Made by a program: the position numbers and the translations under genes
Assembly: GCF_022049065.2 (NCBI RefSeq)
Contig: NZ_CP095744.1
Span: forward strand, 434,001 to 498,000
Direction of reading: 5' to 3'
From: Niallia sp. Man26
GTDB taxonomy: Bacteria > Bacillota > Bacilli > Bacillales > Cytobacillaceae
Length of the DNA stretch: 64,000 nt
Shown here: piece by piece, positions 49,965 through 58,699 of the stretch
Position numbering within the stretch: the first letter of the stretch is position 1
Layout: the number at the start of each line of letters is the position of its first letter
Notes under the pieces: model-generated
Told to the model about the DNA's origin: nothing
Databases searched by the model: none
The model's input: only the letters and a program-made list of their open reading frames with translations

Positions 49965-50288
49965 ATGTTAATGAACGAACAGCATCAATTAGGCCCTAAA
50001 GTGGAAAAAAGCTTTGAACTTATCGGAAAAAGATGGACGGGCTTAATTATTTATGTTTTGTTAAGCGGACCTAAGCGCTTTAGTGAGATACACAAAATCA
50101 TACCGGATTTAAGCAAACGCATGCTTACGGAACGAATGAAGGAATTAGAGGATCATGGAGTAGTGATTCGGCATATTATCACCGAAAGGCCAGTGCGAGC
50201 AGAATACTTATTGACAGAAAAAGGGTTAGAATTAGGAAAGATTCTTGGTCCGATAAGCCAATGGGGTGAAAGTTGGATGAGTGACTAG
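49965..50288 (+). CDS. HxlR-family regulator, YodB-like but cysteine-free
   Basis: The 107-residue winged-helix protein has the HxlR pattern KRWTGLIIYVLLSGPKRFSE, LSKRMLTERMKELEDHGVV. It resembles B. subtilis YodB, which controls azoreductase genes through Cys6, but here the aligned residue is Gly (GPKVEKSFEL) and the whole protein has no cysteine. It lies 73 bases ahead of an azoreductase gene on the same strand. ATG at 49965 and 49971 are both possible after AAGGAG. Confidence 0.88.
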   Translation: MLMNEQHQLGPKVEKSFELIGKRWTGLIIYVLLSGPKRFSEIHKIIPDLSKRMLTERMKELEDHGVVIRHIITERPVRAEYLLTEKGLELGKILGPISQWGESWMSD

Positions 50289-50361
50289 TTAGCAACAAAA
50301 TTGCATGCAGATGGAAAGTAAATAAATGACGAAACTTTTATCGACGAAAAAGGAGCAGAAA

Positions 50362-50997
50362 ATGGCTAATATACTATATATCACAGCTAATCCCTATGAT
50401 GAGACAACATCCTATAGTATGGCAGTAGGACGAGAATTTATCGAAGCTTATAAAGCATTACATCCAGAGGATCATATTGTTCACCTAGACTTATACGAAG
50501 CAGATATCCCCTATTTAGATAGAGATGTATTTAACGGCTGGGAAAAACTAAAAGCAGGCACCCCTTTCGAACAGCTTTCCAATATTGAAAGACTAAAAAC
50601 AGGCCGTCTTGCAGAGTTAGGAGGACAATTCTTATTGGCGGATAAATATGTTTTTGTGAACCCTATGTGGAATTTCTCCATTCCTGCCGTTATGAAAACA
50701 TATATCGATGCAGTGACTGTATCAGGAAAAACCTTCAAGTACACAAAAGAAGGTTCTGTAGGGCTGTTAAAAGGTAAAAAAGCATTCCATATTCAATCGA
50801 GCGGTGATATTTACACGCATGGCTCTGAAGCTAAGAATGAAATGAGCAATCGCTATTTAGAGGTTATGATGAATTTCTTCGAAGTGTCCTCTTTTGAAAG
50901 TATTATTATTGAGGGACAGCAGCGATTTCCTGAAAAAGCAGAGGAAATTAAAGCAAAGGCTATTATTCAAGCACAAGAGGCCGCTGCCAATTTTTAA
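50362..50997 (+). CDS. azoR: FMN-dependent NADH-azoreductase
   Basis: The 211-residue flavodoxin-fold protein has the AzoR pattern: ILYITANPYDETTSYSMAVG, DLYEADIPYLD, FVNPMWNFSIPAVMKTYIDA and HIQSSGDIYTHG. It reduces azo dyes and quinones with NADH, protecting from quinone stress. The ATG at 50362 follows AAAGGAG. It is read with, or just after, the YodB-like regulator gene. Confidence 0.9.
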   Translation: MANILYITANPYDETTSYSMAVGREFIEAYKALHPEDHIVHLDLYEADIPYLDRDVFNGWEKLKAGTPFEQLSNIERLKTGRLAELGGQFLLADKYVFVNPMWNFSIPAVMKTYIDAVTVSGKTFKYTKEGSVGLLKGKKAFHIQSSGDIYTHGSEAKNEMSNRYLEVMMNFFEVSSFESIIIEGQQRFPEKAEEIKAKAIIQAQEAAANF

Positions 50998-51009
50998 ATA
51001 AGCATATAA

Positions 51010-51041
51010 AAAAGGCCAGATATCAACATATCTGGCCTTTT
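51010..51041. terminator. Strong bidirectional terminator
   Basis: AAAAGGCCAGATAT and ATATCTGGCCTTTT with a CAAC loop separate the convergent azoR and aroQ genes. Confidence 0.9.
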
Positions 51042-51044
51042 CAT

Positions 51045-51488
51045 TTATTTTTGGCTTGCTGCTACCGCTGCACGAATACCGAGCACATAGCTTTCTTCTC
51101 CGAATCCAGAAATTTGACCTGTTGCAATATCTGCAAAAACAGATGTATGACGGAATTCTTCACGTGAATGGATATTAGACATATGAATTTCTACTACAGG
51201 TACAGTCAATATAGCTAATGCATCTCTAATTGCGTAGCTGTAATGTGTCCATGCTCCTGCGTTTAACACAACACCATCTATACCATTTAGGAATGCTTCA
51301 TGAATCTTTTCAACCATTTCCCCTTCATGGTTTGTTTGATATGTTTCAACTTCAATTTGCAGCTCATCTGCTAATTTTTGAATATTGCTGTTGATTTCCT
51401 CTAATGTAATTGTGCCGTATTGCTTCGGGTCACGTTTACCGAACATATTATGGTTGACGCCGTGTAACATAAGGAATTTTTTGCTCAT
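51045..51488 (-). CDS. aroQ: Type II 3-dehydroquinate dehydratase
   Basis: The 147-residue enzyme converts 3-dehydroquinate and 3-dehydroshikimate. Type II features are HGVNHNMFGKRDPKQYG with the catalytic tyrosine (Y24), NHEGEMVEKIHEAF, NAGAWTHYSYAIRDAL and the late VVEIHMSNIHSREEFRHTSV with the catalytic histidine. The HGVNHNMFG variant of HGPNLNLLG and its place beside a dehydrogenase and two carriers point to catabolism of quinate or shikimate. The ATG at 51488 follows GGAGAG. Confidence 0.9.
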   Translation of the reverse strand: MSKKFLMLHGVNHNMFGKRDPKQYGTITLEEINSNIQKLADELQIEVETYQTNHEGEMVEKIHEAFLNGIDGVVLNAGAWTHYSYAIRDALAILTVPVVEIHMSNIHSREEFRHTSVFADIATGQISGFGEESYVLGIRAAVAASQK

Positions 51489-51513
51489 TGTTTTTCTCTC
51501 CAATCGTTTATAA

Positions 51514-52413
51514 TTATTGATTGTCTCCGAATAAAATTTCCTTCACTTGCTCAACAGGCATATCAACACCTGTAAACAGCTTAAACCCTAAAGCACCTTG
51601 CCATAACATCATTCCTAAACCGTTAATAGCTGTTGCGCCAGCTTCTTCTGCCTGTGCCAATAATTTAGATTTTTGCGGGTTGTAAACAACATCTGTTACG
51701 ACTAAGTCCTTACGTAGCACATCTAAAGTGTCGTCAATAATACTTAAATGATCTAGCGGCTTCATGCCAAGGCTTGTACCATTAGCAAGTATTGCACTCT
51801 CTGCTACTTCACGACGGAATGCTTCTTTATCTTCTAGTGGAAACAGATTAGCTTTTACGCCGAATTGCTTCATTTCCTTATTAATGTAATCTACATTTTC
51901 CTCAGCTTGCACGAAGAAAGCATCATTACGAGCGAAAATGCTGATTTCTCTTATACCTGATTGTACTAACTGGATTGCAATTGGAGTCGCCGCACCGCCT
52001 GAACCAACTAGTGTTACTTTTTGGCCTTCAAGGCTCACACCATGTTCGATTAAGTTCTTCACATAGCCTTGTCCGTCTGTATTGTATCCAATTAATTTTC
52101 CGTCACGGTTCACTACTGTATTGCTGGCACGAGCATATTTTGCCGAATCATCCAGTTCATCCAAATACTCTAACACTTTCATTTTGTTCGGCATAGATAC
52201 ATTGAAGCCTGCTGCCCCTGCTGCTTTTAGGCCTTTAACTGTTGCTTCAAGCTCATCATTACCAACTTCAAAAGCAAGATAAGCATAGTTTAAATCTGTT
52301 AAAGTGTATGCTAGATTATGCATACGTGGTGAAAGACTGTGCCCGATTGGTGTAGCAAGTAAGCCTACTAATTTTGTTTTTCCATCAATATTTTTTTCGT
52401 GTACGTTTGACAT
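51514..52413 (-). CDS. aroE: Shikimate/quinate 5-dehydrogenase
   Basis: The 299-residue enzyme has the AroE substrate domain (GHSLSPRMHNLAYTLTDLNY, NVSMPNKMKVLEYLDEL with the catalytic lysine, NTDGQGYVKNL with the aspartate) and an NAD(P) Rossmann domain (TLVGSGGAATPIAIQL). Being longer than biosynthetic AroE (about 270-280) and sited in a carrier operon, it is likely the catabolic YdiB type oxidising quinate or shikimate. aroQ begins 25 bases after it. Confidence 0.9.
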   Translation of the reverse strand: MSNVHEKNIDGKTKLVGLLATPIGHSLSPRMHNLAYTLTDLNYAYLAFEVGNDELEATVKGLKAAGAAGFNVSMPNKMKVLEYLDELDDSAKYARASNTVVNRDGKLIGYNTDGQGYVKNLIEHGVSLEGQKVTLVGSGGAATPIAIQLVQSGIREISIFARNDAFFVQAEENVDYINKEMKQFGVKANLFPLEDKEAFRREVAESAILANGTSLGMKPLDHLSIIDDTLDVLRKDLVVTDVVYNPQKSKLLAQAEEAGATAINGLGMMLWQGALGFKLFTGVDMPVEQVKEILFGDNQ

Positions 52414-52461
52414 ATTAGTAATCTCCCTTATTTCATAAATTTGTATTTTTATATTTAAATA

Positions 52462-53640
52462 TTAAGCAAAAATCTTTTTGAATCTGCTTAATACATATAC
52501 AGCAAGAAGAACACTGACTACTGCGATGACCATATCGAATACTAATGTCATCGATATTCCCGCCGAACCTACTAAACTGCTAGTAATGATTGGAACAAGT
52601 ATAAAGGATGCACTTGAAGCAATATTTACATACGACGATGCAGTTGCTTTATTTGCTGGGAACAGCTTCATCATAATACTTAATGCTAATTGCAGAATTC
52701 CTGATGTAAACAGCCCCATTAAGAAGGTACAAACCAAAACAATTCCGTAAGAGTTGACCATAAATAAGACAAGCATGGATACAAAAGCACCGATTGGATA
52801 AACGATTGCCACCATAATTGGCGAGATGAATTTATCTAATACAACAGCGAGTAACAATACGGAAACAAGTGCGCCGATACTAAAGTAAGAAAGCAATTGC
52901 ACTGCTTGGCTTGAATCAAGTCCTATAAATTGTTTACCAAGCTGCGGCAGCCATGTTTGCCATACAACAAATAACGCTGTTGAGGTGAAGCCCATTAAAA
53001 TAACGGCAATTCCTTCCCCAGCAAACTTTGGCTGTGCTTTAAACACAGTTTCAGCAGCACCATCTGCTTTTGTAAGATTTTTATGATTTGGGAAAGGCAT
53101 AAACATTAAGTAAATACCAGTAAGTAGATATAACACTCCAAGTCCAAAGAATGTCCAGCCCCAGAAAATACCGTTAGCTACTAAGATTGCCATGATAAAT
53201 GGAAGCAATGTAGCACCGATTGATACAGATGCTTTCACTAACACAGAAGCTGAGCTTGCTTTCTTCGGGAATGACTCTGTTAAAGCTGGATACGTCCCTG
53301 AATCAAGCAGTGAATTGGCGATACCAGCAGATATGGCAAAGATAAATGCTACGATATAATTGGTTGTCGTTGGAACACCAATTAAGAATACAAGATAGAG
53401 GAAATTAGCCGTTATAATGACTGGCTTTCTTCCTAATTTGTCAGAAAGACGGCCAACAAAAAACAAGGCTATTAATTTCCCAATTCCAATCGCAGAAACG
53501 AGCAGGCTTATTTGTCCAACAGAAACTGCGTAACGTTCCGAAAGATTATCCATATTGGAGGCGATAATAATATTGATCATGCCGAGCATAAAGTAGTTCA
53601 TATACATTCCAAATGATGACTTGATAAAAGGATTTTTCAT
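52462..53640 (-). CDS. MFS transporter 1 of the quinate/shikimate operon
   Basis: The 392-residue carrier has 12 helices and MFS motifs (GRLSDKLGRKPVIITANFLY between helices 2 and 3). It is paralogous to the carrier encoded just upstream. By context it imports quinate, shikimate or a related acid. The ATG follows TAGGAG. It lies 48 bases before aroE. Confidence 0.88.
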   Translation of the reverse strand: MKNPFIKSSFGMYMNYFMLGMINIIIASNMDNLSERYAVSVGQISLLVSAIGIGKLIALFFVGRLSDKLGRKPVIITANFLYLVFLIGVPTTTNYIVAFIFAISAGIANSLLDSGTYPALTESFPKKASSASVLVKASVSIGATLLPFIMAILVANGIFWGWTFFGLGVLYLLTGIYLMFMPFPNHKNLTKADGAAETVFKAQPKFAGEGIAVILMGFTSTALFVVWQTWLPQLGKQFIGLDSSQAVQLLSYFSIGALVSVLLLAVVLDKFISPIMVAIVYPIGAFVSMLVLFMVNSYGIVLVCTFLMGLFTSGILQLALSIMMKLFPANKATASSYVNIASSASFILVPIITSSLVGSAGISMTLVFDMVIAVVSVLLAVYVLSRFKKIFA

Positions 53641-53680
53641 TTTTACACTCCTAAATACAAAAGCTTTTTTAAATAAGAAA

Positions 53681-54880
53681 TTATTTCTCTAAAATTAATT
53701 CGCTGTGCTTGTTCCTTTTGCGCATATATATAAACAGAGCAAGAATCGTGCTTATAAAAGCAATAACAAGGTCTAACACAAACACAGAGGAAACTCCTAA
53801 AAATTTGATAAATAGCCCTGTAATGAAAGGGATTACAATAAAGGCGATACTCGCAGCAGCACTTATATACGAAACGCTTACTCCTTTGTTATGTGGAAAT
53901 AGTTCAATCATGACCGTAACAGTTAACTGAAATATCCCTGACATAAACAATCCTAGACAGAAGGCATTCACAGCAATCAATGTCGGATTTTTATTAATGA
54001 TTAACAACAATAATGCAAGGAACGCAAATGCTGGTAGAATAACTATGGCCGTAATCGGTTTTATCGTTCTTTTTAACAGGACAGCAAGCAATAGAATGGA
54101 GATAAGCCCGCCTGTACTGTAAAAGCTCAGTAATCCAATTGATTTCATCTTGTCTAAATGAAGAACCTCTTGTCCGTATGTTGGCAGCCATGTTTGTACG
54201 ACCGTAAATAAAGATACAGAGCTAAATCCTAATAATATAAGTGCAGCACCTTCTTTCCAAAGCTTTGGTCCAGTCGAAGATGCAGTCTCTGATCTAGTTT
54301 CTTGAGACACCTTTTCTTCCTTGATTTTTGGAAAGCTAACCTTCATTAACAACAGCCCATTGCATAAGAACAGTAAGGCAGGAACAAAAAATACTAATCC
54401 ATAGAACAGTTCATGCACGATAAAAAAGTTAATCATTATTGGAAGCAATGATGCACCAAAGGATATAAAGGCTTTTAAAAGAACGGTTGCTGTTCCGGCA
54501 GCTTCATTAAAGGCTTCATTTAGTGCAGGGTACGTACCTGAATCGAGCAAAGAATTGCAGATACCTGCGACAAAGGCCAGTCCCATTGCAATTTGATAAT
54601 GCGATGTCAGTGGGATTCCTATTAGGAATACCATATACAGCAAGGCAGCAGCCACCACTAGCGGCTTTCTTCCATACCGATCGGAAAATCGGCCTGAAAT
54701 ATTAATAGATAGTAAGTGCCCCACCCCGACGACTGATATTAACAAACTGATATCGGTTTTTTCCACATTTAGTTGCTCAGATAAAAAACTCATATTGGAA
54801 GCTAAGATAATATTGACCATTCCTAACAGGAAATAACTCAAATACAAGCCTAGCGCCATGTTTAAATGTTTATGTTTCAT
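53681..54880 (-). CDS. MFS transporter 2 of the quinate/shikimate operon
   Basis: The 399-residue carrier has 12 helices and the motif GRFSDRYGRKPLVVAAALLY. It shares several blocks with MFS transporter 1 (LLDSGTYPAL and the LGFSSVSLFTVVQTWLP equivalent), so the pair arose by duplication. It is the first gene after the three LacI-type operators and is preceded by a cre-like site. Confidence 0.88.
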   Translation of the reverse strand: MKHKHLNMALGLYLSYFLLGMVNIILASNMSFLSEQLNVEKTDISLLISVVGVGHLLSINISGRFSDRYGRKPLVVAAALLYMVFLIGIPLTSHYQIAMGLAFVAGICNSLLDSGTYPALNEAFNEAAGTATVLLKAFISFGASLLPIMINFFIVHELFYGLVFFVPALLFLCNGLLLMKVSFPKIKEEKVSQETRSETASSTGPKLWKEGAALILLGFSSVSLFTVVQTWLPTYGQEVLHLDKMKSIGLLSFYSTGGLISILLLAVLLKRTIKPITAIVILPAFAFLALLLLIINKNPTLIAVNAFCLGLFMSGIFQLTVTVMIELFPHNKGVSVSYISAAASIAFIVIPFITGLFIKFLGVSSVFVLDLVIAFISTILALFIYMRKRNKHSELILEK

Positions 54881-54899
54881 TTGATACTCCTAATTTTAG

Positions 54900-54913
54900 G
54901 TTAAACGCTTACA
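54900..54913 (-). promoter_or_regulatory. cre-like catabolite control site
   Basis: The minus strand reads TGTAAGCGTTTAAC, two mismatches from the CcpA site TGWAANCGNTNWCA, 20 bases ahead of the first carrier gene. Confidence 0.35.
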
Positions 54914-54997
54914 ACCATTACTATTTGTTTTCAACTTGTTTTTATACGTTAAATCACCGTATTACAAGCTGATTACTTCATTAGCTTTATTAACCTA

Positions 54998-55019
54998 TTT
55001 AGTACATCGTTCTACTAAA
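54998..55019. promoter_or_regulatory. LacI-type operator 1
   Basis: A 22-base site with arms TTTAGTA and TACTAAA around CATCGTTC, with central CG as usual for LacI-family regulators. Two further copies follow at 55074 and 55143. Confidence 0.8.
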
Positions 55020-55073
55020 TTAATTAGAATAAATTCCTTTTCTTATAACAATTTAAAATTCTATCACCTCTCT

Positions 55074-55095
55074 TTTAGTATATCGTTCTACTAAA
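55074..55095. promoter_or_regulatory. LacI-type operator 2
   Basis: Arms TTTAGTA and TACTAAA around TATCGTTC; it differs from copies 1 and 3 in one base. Its start is 76 bases after copy 1. Confidence 0.8.
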
Positions 55096-55142
55096 TAGAT
55101 AAAAAATATCTCCTTGCACCTATAAATTAATCTTGTACGTAT

Positions 55143-55164
55143 TTTAGTACATCGTTCTACTAAA
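55143..55164. promoter_or_regulatory. LacI-type operator 3
   Basis: Identical to copy 1 over 22 bases, 69 bases after copy 2. Near-helical spacing of the three sites would allow DNA looping. Confidence 0.8.
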
Positions 55165-55210
55165 ATACTTTTTATAGATACAAAAGGATCTAATAAAAAA
55201 AGTTATTTTT

Positions 55211-55226
55211 AGTAACCTCGGTTACT
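55211..55226. promoter_or_regulatory. Additional palindrome near the lacI 3' side
   Basis: AGTAACC-TC-GGTTACT is an almost perfect inverted repeat beside operator 3 but of different sequence; the role is unknown. Confidence 0.4.
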
Positions 55227-55397
55227 TTACGTACCTATAATAATCCTAAAATTACTTAGAGTCAAGAATTAAATTTTGTATTAACAAGGTGTCAAAGTGT
55301 GAAACTAGCTCCAAACCGCACTATATGGGGATGCAGAAGATAACAAAGCACCAAAAAACTTTAATTTGGATACTCCGCTTCATTATCTTCATTAGTA

Positions 55398-56423
55398 TTA
55401 TGTAGATGTTTCTCTAATAACTAGTTCTGGATTTAAGATAATTCGTTGTTGAATTGGATCGTCCTGTTCCAGTTTATTATATAAAATCGTCGCCGCTTTA
55501 ACTCCTATCGTACGAGGAAAGGAGGAGACTGTTGTTAACGGAGGATGATATATTTCCGCTTCAGGAATGTTATCAAAGCCTACAATATCAATATCTTTGC
55601 CTGGAGTCATACCCTTCATTCCTAAACCTTGCAGTACACCAAATGCAACAAGATCACTAAAACAAAAAATTGCTGTTGGCGGATCGGGGTTTTTAAGCAC
55701 CTCTAAAACTGTTTGAACGCCGCCTTCACTCGTTGGCAGACCATCGATTATGAGTGATTTATCCACTTCTAAACCAGCCATAGAATGTGCTTCCTGAAAG
55801 CCTTTCATCCGGTCTTTCCATGTGGTTGACATCTTTATGCCTCCAAGAAAAGCAATCCGCTTATGTCCCTTTTTTAAAAGATGCTCTACAGCAAGGAAAG
55901 TTCCCTTTATGTAATCAATCCCAACATAATCACAATTCGCATGATCTACTTCTCTGTTTGCAAGCACGACTGGCAATTCTAAATGATTCAATTGACTTAC
56001 TGTGCTTTTGTTGCTTTTTGATGCTGGATTAATAATCAGACCATCCACTCTATGTTCAACCATAGTAGAAATTAACCGTTCTTGTTTTAACACAGAATCA
56101 AAGGTTGTTCCCAGTAATACGGTATAATCCATCTTCTCAAGTGTTTGTTGAACACCTATTAAAAATTCGGAAATAAATTTATTCGATATATCCGTCACTA
56201 TCACTCCTATAATTTTAGAGCTTTGTGACCTTAATTTAGCTGCGACTCGATCGTATACATATCCTAGTTCTTCAATAGAATCTAATACTTTTTTTCGAGT
56301 AGCATCTGAAATTCGAGGATTGTTGCGAATGACTAAAGAAGCAGTCGAAGTCGAAACACCGGCATGTTTAGCAACATCTTGCAAAGTAATCCTCCGTTTT
56401 CTTTGTTTCAACAAAATCACCAT
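55398..56423 (-). CDS. LacI-family transcriptional regulator of the quinate/shikimate operon
   Basis: The 341-residue regulator has an N-terminal LacI helix-turn-helix (TLQDVAKHAGVSTSTASLVI, RNNPRISDATRKKVLDSIEE) and a periplasmic-binding-like sensor domain. It lies directly upstream of the carrier operon on the same strand with three 22-base operators in between, so it most likely represses the operon until quinate, shikimate or a derivative binds. The start is uncertain by a few codons. Confidence 0.9.
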   Translation of the reverse strand: MVILLKQRKRRITLQDVAKHAGVSTSTASLVIRNNPRISDATRKKVLDSIEELGYVYDRVAAKLRSQSSKIIGVIVTDISNKFISEFLIGVQQTLEKMDYTVLLGTTFDSVLKQERLISTMVEHRVDGLIINPASKSNKSTVSQLNHLELPVVLANREVDHANCDYVGIDYIKGTFLAVEHLLKKGHKRIAFLGGIKMSTTWKDRMKGFQEAHSMAGLEVDKSLIIDGLPTSEGGVQTVLEVLKNPDPPTAIFCFSDLVAFGVLQGLGMKGMTPGKDIDIVGFDNIPEAEIYHPPLTTVSSFPRTIGVKAATILYNKLEQDDPIQQRIILNPELVIRETST

Positions 56424-56515
56424 CTAATCTTTATAAGTTATCTATTATTATAATCGATATTCTGCTGTTTGCATCATTTGTTGTATTAATTTAACTATTT
56501 TAAGCTTTTCATACA

Positions 56516-56550
56516 CGAAAAAAAGTCCGATAAGATGACTTATCAGACTT
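56516..56550 (-). terminator. Terminator of the mhqED operon
   Basis: AAGTCTGATAAG and CTTATCGGACTT (one G-U) with a TCAT loop are followed on the minus strand by TTTTTT. Confidence 0.85.
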
Positions 56551-56566
56551 AATGCGGGAAAAACGC

Positions 56567-57172
56567 TTAAAAGACTTTTTTATACCAGCGAGATGCAGCC
56601 TCTGCTTCTGTTGCTGTCAAGGAATGGCCGCGGCTTTCCCAATGCATTTCAACGTCGGCATTTGCTTTTTGCAGCAGTGACTCGAGCTCACCAGACTCCA
56701 ATGGGGAGCAGATTGGATCATTCGTTCCAGCTGTGATGAAGACAGATTTCCCCGAGAGATCTGGCAAATCAATGCCTCTTCTTGGCACCATCGGATGATG
56801 AAGAATAGCACCTTTTAATGCGTCTTTATAGTGAAACAATAAGCTTGCTGCAATATTAGCTCCGTTAGAGTAGCCGATTGCGACAATATTTTGGCGGTCG
56901 AACCCATATTTAACTGCTGCCTCATCCAGAAATGCATTCAATTCATTTGTTCTGAATACTAAATCTTCTTCATCAAAAACACCTTCTGCCAGTCTTCGGA
57001 AGAATCTTGGCATGCCATTTTCCGATACATTTCCACGAACACTTAATACAGATGCCTGATCATCCATTAAACCGGCAAGCGGAAGCAAATCTAATTCTGT
57101 TCCTCCAGTGCCATGCAGCATTAATAATGTTGGTCTTTCAGGATTGGTTCCTTTATTAAATATATGCTTCAT
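56567..57172 (-). CDS. mhqD: Carboxylesterase/phospholipase-like hydrolase, MhqD type
   Basis: The 201-residue alpha/beta hydrolase has LLMLHGTGGTELDLLPL (oxyanion region), the nucleophile elbow GYSNGANIAAS with serine, TAGTNDPICS (aspartate) and GHSLTA (histidine). It is translationally coupled to the dioxygenase gene (TAATG). In B. subtilis the yodED/mhqED operon protects against methylhydroquinone and quinone electrophiles under MhqR. Confidence 0.88.
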   Translation of the reverse strand: MKHIFNKGTNPERPTLLMLHGTGGTELDLLPLAGLMDDQASVLSVRGNVSENGMPRFFRRLAEGVFDEEDLVFRTNELNAFLDEAAVKYGFDRQNIVAIGYSNGANIAASLLFHYKDALKGAILHHPMVPRRGIDLPDLSGKSVFITAGTNDPICSPLESGELESLLQKANADVEMHWESRGHSLTATEAEAASRWYKKVF

Positions 57173-58116
57173 TATTTATCTCCTCCTAAAGAACGTATCT
57201 CTATTTTTGGTAATATCTGTTCCAATTCTTCTCTTTTAGCTTCCAGCCATTCTGGCAGCATCAGCTTGCTTCCGAGCGTGTCAATAGGTTCATCTGCTGT
57301 AAAGCCTGGCGGATTTGTTGCTATTTCAAAAAGAATGCCGCCTTCTTCATGAAAATACAATGCTTTAAAGTAATTACGGTCCCGTATTTCTGTTGGGTAA
57401 TAGCCCTTTTCCTCTAGTAGAGCTCTCCATTCTAACAGTTCTGCTTCATCCTTCGCTCTCCAAGCAATATGATGAACCGTACCTGCACCCATTAAACCGC
57501 GTATAGATGGATGGAGCTGAATATCAATAATATTCCCAAGGTCCCCTGCTGATCTGAATCTTAGAATTTCTTCCTGCTGGCCGACGAATTCTAAGCCTAA
57601 TATATCTTCAAGCACTGCCTTTGTTTTATGAGGCTGAGCAGAATATAACACCGCTCCGCCAAAGCCCTTTATTGCATTTTCAGTTGCTATTTCATCAGTA
57701 CTCCAAGTATTTACTGGTCCTTCACTTCTTTCGACAAGCTCCAGCTGCAGTCCATCTGGATCACTGAACTTGATTGTTTTCTCTCCAAAGAGTACAAATG
57801 AAGTGAATTCGACTTCGAAGCTGCTTAACCGATTTTCCCAAAAGGCACTTGACCCGGTTGGAATAATATATTTAGTGACACCGACTTGACCTGTTCCTAT
57901 TCTGCCTTTGAGCTGCTGTTCCCAAGGAAAAAACGTAATAACTGTACCAGGGTCTCCTGTCTCATTGCCGAAATAAAGATGATAAACCTCTGGTCTGTCA
58001 AAATTGACTGTTTTCTTAATAAGTCTTAAACCGAGCACGCCTGCATAAAAATCTATATTCCTTTGAGCATCATTTACCATTGCTGTTATATGGTGAATAC
58101 CTAATGTTTTCAACAT
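57172..58116 (-). CDS. mhqE: Ring-cleaving dioxygenase, MhqE/MhqO type
   Basis: The 314-residue protein has two VOC modules: GIHHITAMVNDAQRNIDFYA and, after residue 150, GFGGAVLYSAQPHKTKAVLE with HHIAWRAKDEAELLEWR and YFHEEGGILFEIATNPPGF. Metal-binding H and E residues are present. It opens quinone-derived rings in thiol-independent detoxification. Two MhqR-like palindromes lie upstream. Confidence 0.9.
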   Translation of the reverse strand: MLKTLGIHHITAMVNDAQRNIDFYAGVLGLRLIKKTVNFDRPEVYHLYFGNETGDPGTVITFFPWEQQLKGRIGTGQVGVTKYIIPTGSSAFWENRLSSFEVEFTSFVLFGEKTIKFSDPDGLQLELVERSEGPVNTWSTDEIATENAIKGFGGAVLYSAQPHKTKAVLEDILGLEFVGQQEEILRFRSAGDLGNIIDIQLHPSIRGLMGAGTVHHIAWRAKDEAELLEWRALLEEKGYYPTEIRDRNYFKALYFHEEGGILFEIATNPPGFTADEPIDTLGSKLMLPEWLEAKREELEQILPKIEIRSLGGDK

Positions 58117-58183
58117 TGTCTTTTTCCGCCTTCCACAATTTATTGGTTTTTAGGCTTTTATGTTAAAATCCAGGAAGTCTTAA

Positions 58184-58205
58184 AATATCTCGAATTCGAG
58201 ATATT
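58184..58205. promoter_or_regulatory. MhqR-type operator 1 (perfect palindrome)
   Basis: A 22-base perfect palindrome with half-site AATATCTCGAA matches the known MhqR site (TATCTCGAATTCGAGATA core), 68 bases ahead of mhqE. Confidence 0.85.
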
Positions 58206-58230
58206 GATTTAAAAAAATATTTCGAATTAA

Positions 58231-58252
58231 ATTATCTTGAATACAAGATAAT
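58231..58252. promoter_or_regulatory. MhqR-type operator 2
   Basis: ATTATCTTG-AATA-CAAGATAAT is a second, variant inverted repeat of the same type 26 bases further upstream. Confidence 0.65.
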
Positions 58253-58316
58253 AATAAGCTATATTTCCATAAGTGTCAATATAAAATAAAAAAGATTTTT
58301 TCCATTCCTTTACAGA

Positions 58317-58535
58317 TTACTCCCTCTCTGTAAAGGAAATAATTTCGGCAATGCCCATAAAATTATTGCTGCGAAACCCCCATAAGTCATCATTTCCAAT
58401 AAAGTGATAATTAAGCTGCTTCAATAATGCCTCTAAACTCTCTTTATTATCTGTTATATGCAGCTTATGCTCCTCAATCAGCCGTTCTTCTTCCCCGCTT
58501 ACCTCATAATAACTGAATAATATGGAATAAAACAC
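58317..58535 (-). CDS. Small hypothetical protein
   Basis: The 72-residue soluble protein starts with GTG after GGGGGAAAG and reads MFYSILFSYYEVSGEEERLI; it is acidic with a mixed helix-strand pattern. No family is recognised. It lies between the mhq promoter region and a divergent two-component system. Confidence 0.55.
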   Translation of the reverse strand: MFYSILFSYYEVSGEEERLIEEHKLHITDNKESLEALLKQLNYHFIGNDDLWGFRSNNFMGIAEIISFTERE

Positions 58536-58699
58536 TTACACTTTCCCCCTGTTTATATACATTATTTTATTAGTGTTTCTACTATATCCTTGGAAAGTAA
58601 ACTCAATATAAACTTAGTGTAGGAATAAATTGATTTTCAGTTTACATTTCTTCGTTAAAATTATTTATGTCATAATAGTGATATGGAGGCGCTAAGGTT

